From: JBEIJQ01 sp040380145
GTDB taxonomy: Bacteria; Bacteroidota; Bacteroidia; Chitinophagales; Saprospiraceae
Length of the DNA: 9,776 bases
Reading direction: 5' to 3'
NCBI GenBank assembly: GCA_040380145.1
Contig: JBEIJQ010000119.1
Span: forward strand, 1 to 9,776
Positions 5,535-9,776 of the stretch are shown piece by piece (position 1 is the first letter of the stretch; each line of letters starts with the position of its first letter). The translations under genes and the position numbers were made by a program. The notes under the pieces are model-generated. The model did no database searches and was not told the origin of the DNA. It was given only the letters and a program-made list of their open reading frames with translations.

Positions 5535-7627
5535 CTGCCCCAGTACCTTCTGAGGAACCATTCGCCCGAAAGCAGTCCGAGCAGCAGGAAAAAGATCCAC
5601 TTGAGGTTGATGGCCGATCGGGTGGAGGTGCTTTCGTACCGGATCGCCGGCAATTTGTTTTCGTTGCGGAGCCGTTCGGCGAGCGCGTCCAATTGCGCGG
5701 GGTACACCACGCTTCCGCCGTATTGGCCGCTCAGCACGCGCAGCAGGTTGTGGTCGGCGGTGGTGGCGTACTGCTCGAGCTGCACGGGCTGCACGGAAAA
5801 ACGCCCTTCGGCCTTGAGCACTTCCCCGTTGACGGTGGCCTGGGCCTCGAAGGAATAATTCCCCACCGGGAAAAAGCCGGCATTGAGCGTGTAGGCCTTC
5901 CCGTTTTTGGTGAAAGTAAAATTGAACTTACGGCCCTGTTCGTCGGCGATCACCAACAAAGCGTCGGGGTCGTTGATCAGTTCGTAACTGGCGTTGTACA
6001 GTTCGGCGTCCAAACGGATGGATTCGTTTTCGTCGAACACGTTCTGGGCGGCGTACACCCGGAAACGGCGCTTGTCGTCCTTGAGCGCGAGATACTGGAT
6101 GGTCTTGCCGAGCAGTTCGTCGAAAACGGCGAAATCGTTGCGCTGCAGGTAGTCGAACAACCGCCAGCGGTACACTCCTTCGCCGGCCAGCACGCCCGTT
6201 TTGCCCGTGGCGTCGTCGCCCATCAGCAGGAGCGGATAGTTCGTTTCCACGGCCCCGATTTTTTGCGTCAGCAGTACAGAAGCATTGCCCGTGATCGAAA
6301 ATTCGCCGAACGGGGCCACCAGCGCGGGAAACAGGTTGGTGTTCTTCAGCACGGGCTCTTCGAGGTTGAACAACGGGAAGGACTTCACGATCCGCGGTTC
6401 CACCGAGTTGGGTTGGGCGACACTGCCCTGTACATTGAGCAGGCCCTGCTGCTGGTTGAATGCGGCCAAGTTGGATTGGGCGCCGAGGATGAACAGGCGC
6501 GGGATTTTCTTGGCGCGGATGACATTGAGTGCGGCATCGGCAGTGGAATTGGAGCCCGGCAACTGGTGCAGCACCACAAAATCGTACTGCGACGGGTCCA
6601 CTTGGTCGTTCTGGGGATAGCGGATGTCCACGGCGTAGTTCTGCTGCCCGAGGAGCACTTGCTTGAGGGCCGCAAGGTCCGGGTGGGGTGCATTGGCCAG
6701 CAGGAGGATTTTTTGGCGGGCATCGAGCACCTCCACGAAGATGTCGCGGGTGTTGTTGGCCGCGTTGGCTTCGCCCTGCACGCCAGACAGAGAGATCCGG
6801 AAGCGCTGGATACCCGGCTGGGCGGCGTCCAACAGGATTTCGTGTGTCTGGAAAAAATCGGTTTTGTCCAGCTGGATGTCCTTGGTCTGGAGCGGTACCG
6901 CGCGGTCGCCCTCTATCCGGGAAACGGTCAGGCGGGTGGTCTGCCCGGAAAGGTTGTAGGCCGCCACATCGGCTTCGAGCGTGAACTTGTCGCCGAGGTA
7001 CGCGATGCGGTTGTTGAACACCTTTTTCAGGTACAGGTCTTTTTTCTGGACCGTGTCGCCGAGGGCCACGCAGTACACGGGCACCCCGAGGGCCGTTCCC
7101 GAGTAGGTCGGGTTGCTGCCCTCGTTGTAGATGCCGTCGGTGGCCAGCACTACCGCGCCGAGGTTTTGATTGGCGTATAGGTCGTAGATGCCGTCGAGGG
7201 CGGCAGATATGTTGGTGGACTTGTCCGTGAAACGGAAATCGGCTCCTTCGCGCAAGGCGCTGCCGAAGGCGAACAGGCGCACATCGTATTCTTCGGAGAG
7301 CTTTGCGCGCAGGTTTTCCACGGCCGCGGCGTATTGGGCGGAATCCAGGCCGAGAGCGCCCCGGAGCGACTCCGATTGATCCTGGGCGATGACCACCACC
7401 GGTTTGCGCACATCCACGATCTTGGAGCGCAGAGTGGGCGACAGCAGCAGCAGGCACAGCAGCGTGACCGCCAAAAAACGCAGAGTGCCGAGGATGCGGT
7501 TGTTGCGCGGGGACCTGTCGTGGAAACGGTTGTCGCGCCAATACATCCCGAAGGCGTAGGCGAGGCCCGCCAGGGCACAAAGGCCCACGAACCAGAAAGG
7601 GTATTCGAAAGAAAGGTCAGCGAACAT
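5528..7627 (-). CDS. Membrane-anchored VWA domain protein with amidotransferase-like domain
   Basis: A 699-residue inner-membrane protein. Two N-terminal membrane segments (about 12-30 and 49-64) are followed by a VWA domain with a full metal-site pattern: DQSES (83-87), T138 and the ATDG segment (162-165). Then comes a beta-rich part (about 200-300), an amidotransferase-like Rossmann region (about 305-480, with KILLLANAPHPDL and YDFVVLHQLPGSNS), a second beta-rich part, and a C-terminal membrane segment (about 677-692) with a short basic tail. This layout is common in Bacteroidota and Planctomycetes proteins of unknown exact role; a catalytic Cys of true amidotransferases is not evident. VWA proteins of this type often work with MoxR ATPases, and one is encoded at 2468-3430, but not in this operon. 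It is the last gene of a three-gene unit: its ATG touches the stop of the preceding gene, suggesting translational coupling. Confidence 0.85.
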   Translation of the reverse strand: MFADLSFEYPFWFVGLCALAGLAYAFGMYWRDNRFHDRSPRNNRILGTLRFLAVTLLCLLLLSPTLRSKIVDVRKPVVVIAQDQSESLRGALGLDSAQYAAAVENLRAKLSEEYDVRLFAFGSALREGADFRFTDKSTNISAALDGIYDLYANQNLGAVVLATDGIYNEGSNPTYSGTALGVPVYCVALGDTVQKKDLYLKKVFNNRIAYLGDKFTLEADVAAYNLSGQTTRLTVSRIEGDRAVPLQTKDIQLDKTDFFQTHEILLDAAQPGIQRFRISLSGVQGEANAANNTRDIFVEVLDARQKILLLANAPHPDLAALKQVLLGQQNYAVDIRYPQNDQVDPSQYDFVVLHQLPGSNSTADAALNVIRAKKIPRLFILGAQSNLAAFNQQQGLLNVQGSVAQPNSVEPRIVKSFPLFNLEEPVLKNTNLFPALVAPFGEFSITGNASVLLTQKIGAVETNYPLLLMGDDATGKTGVLAGEGVYRWRLFDYLQRNDFAVFDELLGKTIQYLALKDDKRRFRVYAAQNVFDENESIRLDAELYNASYELINDPDALLVIADEQGRKFNFTFTKNGKAYTLNAGFFPVGNYSFEAQATVNGEVLKAEGRFSVQPVQLEQYATTADHNLLRVLSGQYGGSVVYPAQLDALAERLRNENKLPAIRYESTSTRSAINLKWIFFLLLGLLSGEWFLRRYWGSY

Positions 7628-8179
7628 TTATTTGCCCCGTAGTTTCCAAGCGTTGTATTCCAAGACCAATTTGACAAGGTCCTTTTTTTTGAATTCCCCG
7701 GCCTTGATCCGGGCAGACAGTTCGGCGTTGTCGTCGAAAAATTCCGCCATTTGCTGACGAAACCGAGTATAATCCACCTCTTTGATGTTTTGGTCGCCGC
7801 GCTGCAGAAAGGTCTGGAAATAACCCCGATCGACGAACACGTTCCAAAACTGGTACACGCGCACGAGACCTTCGTTGTCGCGGCGCATGAACACCGCGTA
7901 GGCATCGTCGTCCAACGGGTCCAAGCGGAAGTACTTCGATTCGTAGAACTCGCCGGTGCCGTCGAACGCGAAGCCGACGATCTGGAAAGGCTCGAAGCGG
8001 ATGGCCTCGTCGGCTCCGTCGGCCTTGAAAGCGATGCGGACCGTCCGCTGTGCCGGGGTGCCGGGATTGAGCTTGCCGCGGAGCGTGTCGCGGGTGTTGG
8101 TGACCACATAGCCGTCCACCATTTGGGCTTCCGCACGGAAACCGGCCAAAACGAGCAAAAAGGCCAACAACAAACGCAT
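7628..8179 (-). CDS. Secreted protein of unknown function
   Basis: A 183-residue protein with a clear signal peptide: a hydrophobic core in MRLLLAFLLVLAGFRAEA, with likely cleavage after residue 18 before QMVDG, and no lipobox Cys. It is therefore probably periplasmic or outer-membrane associated. The mature N-terminal half has the pattern GYVVTNTRDTLRGKL (23-37) and a later segment FEPFQIVGFAFDGTGEFYES (62-81), which resemble a group of secreted Bacteroidota proteins without assigned function. The C-terminal third (about 130-183) is charged and probably helical. The chosen ATG at 8179 gives the signal peptide; the frame is open further up but that would run into the preceding gene. It lies 17 bp below the DUF1573 gene, and its TAA directly adjoins the VWA gene ATG. 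Confidence 0.75.
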   Translation of the reverse strand: MRLLLAFLLVLAGFRAEAQMVDGYVVTNTRDTLRGKLNPGTPAQRTVRIAFKADGADEAIRFEPFQIVGFAFDGTGEFYESKYFRLDPLDDDAYAVFMRRDNEGLVRVYQFWNVFVDRGYFQTFLQRGDQNIKEVDYTRFRQQMAEFFDDNAELSARIKAGEFKKKDLVKLVLEYNAWKLRGK

Positions 8180-8196
8180 GGTCAAAAGATGGGGGA

Positions 8197-8724
8197 TTAT
8201 TCGATGACCTCGCCGACCATGTGCAGCTTGACGGACTCGGCGAAGTTGCCCGTGACGGTGAGGCTCTTGTCCACACGGCCCGAACCGGCCTTCACGAGGT
8301 CCACCTCGGCGGTCACCTCGCCCGATGCCCCGGGGGCGATCGGTTCCTTGGTCCAGCCCGGCGTGGTGCAACCGCAACCGGCCTGCACGTTGGCGATCGT
8401 CAGCGGCTTGTCGCCGGTGTTCTTGAACTTGAACACGTGGCTGGCTTTGCCCGGTTTTTTCTTGGTGCCGAAATCATGGGTGGTCTCGGCAAACGAAATG
8501 GTGGTCATTTTGGCCGGATCCGTGGGGGTGGCGTCGGGCGGCAGTTGCTCGGTGTTGGTCGGCGTGATAGAAGGAACCGTGCCTGGCTGGGCGGGCGTCT
8601 GCACCGAGCCGGGGTTGGCCGCGGGCGCCGGATAGCCGGATTCTTTTTTCCCGAAGAAAAGATTGAATGCCAACAGGCCGATGGCCACGCCGAGCAGTGC
8701 GATGATGAGGTTTTGTTTGTTCAT
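8197..8724 (-). CDS. Membrane-anchored DUF1573 protein
   Basis: A 175-residue protein. Residues 5-24 form one N-terminal membrane anchor, 28-70 a proline-, alanine- and threonine-rich linker, and about 75-145 a DUF1573 domain. Its marks are TTHDFGTKKKPGKASHVFKF (81-100), KNTGDKPLTI (101-110) and AGCGCTTPGW (115-124) with C117 and C119, followed by PIAPGASGEV. DUF1573 has an Ig-like fold and is very common in Bacteroidota exported proteins, with no settled function. The linker should hold the domain away from the membrane, in the periplasm. The ATG at 8724 was chosen because the hydrophobic anchor follows at once; an upstream start at 8778 would lie in AT-rich leader. It is first of the operon that continues with the secreted protein and the VWA gene. 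Confidence 0.88.
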   Translation of the reverse strand: MNKQNLIIALLGVAIGLLAFNLFFGKKESGYPAPAANPGSVQTPAQPGTVPSITPTNTEQLPPDATPTDPAKMTTISFAETTHDFGTKKKPGKASHVFKFKNTGDKPLTIANVQAGCGCTTPGWTKEPIAPGASGEVTAEVDLVKAGSGRVDKSLTVTGNFAESVKLHMVGEVIE

Positions 8725-8775
8725 GATCGGTATTTTTTTGTAAAAAATTGATAAATAATTTTTTATACCAAAAAA

Positions 8776-8808
8776 CAAAATACTTGAAAACGGTTGTCGG
8801 CAAAAGTA
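8776..8808 (-). promoter_or_regulatory. Candidate promoter for the DUF1573 operon
   Basis: On the minus strand TACTTTTG (plus 8801-8808) matches the bacteroidete -7 consensus and TATTTTG (plus 8776-8782) is one base short of it. If the lower box is the -7, the TTTTG of the upper one lies 18 bp above and can act as the -33 element, leaving a leader of about 45 nt. Alternatively the upper box is itself a -7 with a longer leader. The leader also contains an AT-only inverted repeat, AAAAAATT (8742-8749) and AATTTTTT (8757-8764). Confidence 0.4.
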
Positions 8809-8856
8809 CGAAAAAACCGAACTACTCGGGGCGGGGAACGTTCAAAAATATCGCCG

Positions 8857-8864
8857 TACTTTTG
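8857..8864 (+). promoter_or_regulatory. Candidate -7 box for the DUF4920 lipoprotein gene
   Basis: TACTTTTG matches TAnnTTTG fully and lies 36 nt before the ATG at 8901. It falls inside GTACTTTTGTAC (8856-8867), a small inverted repeat. No convincing -33 TTTG precedes it. Confidence 0.45.
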
Positions 8865-8900
8865 TACAAAATTTTTCGAACAAAATCGGCACACCATACC

Positions 8901-9422
8901 ATGATGAAATCCATTGCACCCGTTCTTTTCCTTCTGTTGGCCCTCGCGGCCTGCAACCAACCCCAACCCACCACCCAAGCGGGCCTCCCGGGCAAATTTT
9001 ACGGCGAGCAGTTTGCGCCCGAAAACCACGTGGGCGTGCAAAAAGCCATCGAGCTGTACCGGGCCGGCAACCTGCAGGATGTAAAGGGCATCGACGACAT
9101 CGCCACGAAGGGCCTTCCGCTGCAGATCGAGGGGCCAGTGACCAGCGCCTGCCAGCACAAGGGCTGCTGGATGACCATGCAGGAGGCCGGGGCCGCCGAC
9201 GAACTGTTCGTGCGCTTTTTCGACTACAGTTTCTTCGTCCCCAAGGATTTGGCGGGCAAAACAGCCGTCATCAAGGGCAATTTTTACCAGGACACGACCA
9301 GCGTGGAAGACCTGCGGCACTACGCCGAGGACGAGGGCCAAAGCGCCGAGGAGATCGCCAAGATTACCGAGCCCAAACTGGAGTTCAAATTTTACGCCTC
9401 GGGCGTATATGTCAAGGAATGA
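8901..9422 (+). CDS. DUF4920 lipoprotein
   Basis: A 173-residue lipoprotein. The signal ends in the lipobox LAAC with the lipid-bearing Cys at 18, so it should be tethered to the cell envelope. The rest matches DUF4920: a beta-strand region leading to GPVTSACQHKGCWMTM (78-93) with C84, C89 and W90, then FFDYSFFVPKDLAGK (106-120), and a tail with HYAEDEGQSAEEIAKI (140-155) and ASGVYV. The paired Cys near Trp suggest metal binding or a disulfide; the family has no established function that I know. Two ATGs stand in tandem (8901 and 8904), and the first was kept. The gene is divergent from the DUF1573 operon across 176 bp of AT-rich sequence and has a candidate -7 box. Confidence 0.87.
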   Translation: MMKSIAPVLFLLLALAACNQPQPTTQAGLPGKFYGEQFAPENHVGVQKAIELYRAGNLQDVKGIDDIATKGLPLQIEGPVTSACQHKGCWMTMQEAGAADELFVRFFDYSFFVPKDLAGKTAVIKGNFYQDTTSVEDLRHYAEDEGQSAEEIAKITEPKLEFKFYASGVYVKE

Positions 9423-9439
9423 ACCTTCATGGGCGGTCC

Positions 9440-9572
9440 TCAACGCATGATCTTGATCGCCGCTGCTCCGCCGCCCGCATGGGTGACGCTCCAATACGGT
9501 TCGGACGACACGGGTGCGCGCGGGCGGATCCAACGTAAAATCTGTGTTTTCGACGGCGAGAACGGTGCGGCC
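9440..9572 (-). pseudogene. Possible decayed type IX secretion C-terminal domain
   Basis: On the minus strand GRTVLAVENTDFTLD (plus 9528-9572) is followed in another frame by YWSVTHAGGGAAAIKIMR and a stop (plus 9440-9496). Joined, these follow the pattern of a type IX sorting domain: GR-V then a hydrophobic strand, FxLD, GxYxV and a final K-I-basic tail. A frameshift lies between the parts and no frame upstream holds a longer protein, so this would be a truncated remnant next to a repeat. The match is by pattern only and could be chance. Confidence 0.27.
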
Positions 9573-9672
9573 CAATGGCGGGAGCGAGGCCGGCCTTCCA
9601 TTGCATAAGGAGGTATACCGAAAAAGGGTTTCGGGCGCCGGCAACAGACCCTTGTCAGACTCTCTTGGAGAC

Positions 9673-9776
9673 ATGAACCCAAAATTGTCATTAGAATTTT
9701 TTGATCTGCTCAATTTGGGCCTTTATCAGACTTTTTCAGCGGTAGCGTTTGAGCTGTTCGCGAGGTGTTTTGTTCC
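9673..9776 (+). CDS. Unidentified open frame, truncated at the right edge
   Basis: An ATG at 9673 opens 34 codons without a stop to the end of the window. The peptide begins MNPKLSLEFFDLLNLGLYQ and is hydrophobic with aromatic residues. I do not recognise it. Its first codons lie inside the 19-bp repeat also found near the left end, so a transposase-like or repeat-borne gene is possible, but this is a guess. A GGAG lies just before the ATG. Confidence 0.3.
   Translation, partial: MNPKLSLEFFDLLNLGLYQTFSAVAFELFARCFV
9674..9702 (+). repeat. 19-bp inverted repeat, right copy with adjoining CATTAGAA segment
   Basis: 9674-9692 is the exact reverse complement of 254-272. It runs straight into CATTAGAATTTTTT (9689-9702), close to the hairpin arm at 237-250. 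The sequence from here to the edge is more AT-rich than the genes before it, which suggests that a different kind of DNA begins here. Confidence 0.6.

Noticed and set aside
5480..7180. 566-codon plus-strand open frame opposite the VWA gene
   Set aside because: The minus-strand product has membrane segments and a VWA metal site; the plus frame is compositionally a shadow and overlaps xseB in another frame.
9429..9608. Plus-strand open frame of 59 codons after the lipoprotein gene
   Set aside because: No promoter, no motif and odd composition; the opposite strand gives a slightly better explanation as a decayed sorting domain.
1..9776. CRISPR array, tRNA, rRNA or riboswitch
   Set aside because: I saw no regularly spaced direct repeats, no tRNA cloverleaf with CCA-side pairing, no rRNA signature and no recognisable riboswitch core.

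Overview
The window looks like a chromosomal piece of a GC-rich member of the Bacteroidota (a Saprospiria- or Chitinophagia-like organism is my guess). The grounds are: DUF1573 and DUF4920 proteins, a large membrane VWA protein and a MoxR ATPase of bacteroidete type; start codons with no clear Shine-Dalgarno sequence; and several start-proximal boxes matching the bacteroidete -7 element TAnnTTTG, most of them 30-45 nt before an ATG. I recognise ten complete protein genes and no rRNA, tRNA or CRISPR array.

Layout. 1-385 is non-coding and rich in inverted repeats. 386-1609 (-) is an uncharacterised ATP-grasp ligase, divergent from a TetR-type regulator (1786-2433, +). The regulator converges on a MoxR AAA+ ATPase (2468-3430, -), which lies downstream of a GNAT acetyltransferase (3543-3977, -). 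A 196-bp divergent region holding hairpins, a palindrome and a good bacteroidete promoter leads into hppD (4-hydroxyphenylpyruvate dioxygenase, 4174-5295, +), followed 47 bp later by xseB (exonuclease VII small subunit, 5343-5534, +). xseB overlaps tail-to-tail with a three-gene minus-strand operon, read from 8724 down to 5528: a membrane-anchored DUF1573 protein, a secreted protein of unknown function, and a VWA/amidotransferase-like membrane protein. Divergent from this operon is a DUF4920 lipoprotein (8901-9422, +). The right end holds a possible decayed type IX secretion C-terminal domain and the start of an unidentified open frame running off the edge.

How the parts may work together. 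The VWA protein and the MoxR ATPase are a known type of chaperone/substrate pair. Here they are separated by about 2 kb and not co-transcribed, so any partnership is an inference. The DUF1573, secreted and VWA genes are tightly packed (17-bp gap, then stop and start codons touching) and probably form one envelope-related unit. TetR and the ATP-grasp gene share a short divergent promoter region, so the regulator may control the ligase. hppD serves tyrosine/phenylalanine breakdown, but no other gene of that pathway is present.

The most unusual non-genic signal is a perfect 19-bp sequence present once near each end of the window in opposite orientation (254-272 and 9674-9692). Each copy sits next to a related CATTAGAA..TTTTT segment, which at the left end forms both arms of a hairpin. 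This suggests copies of an AT-rich repeat or mobile-element end on both sides of the gene block. Most of the window otherwise looks like ordinary bacteroidete chromosome, and I did not find a clear new defence or biosynthetic system.
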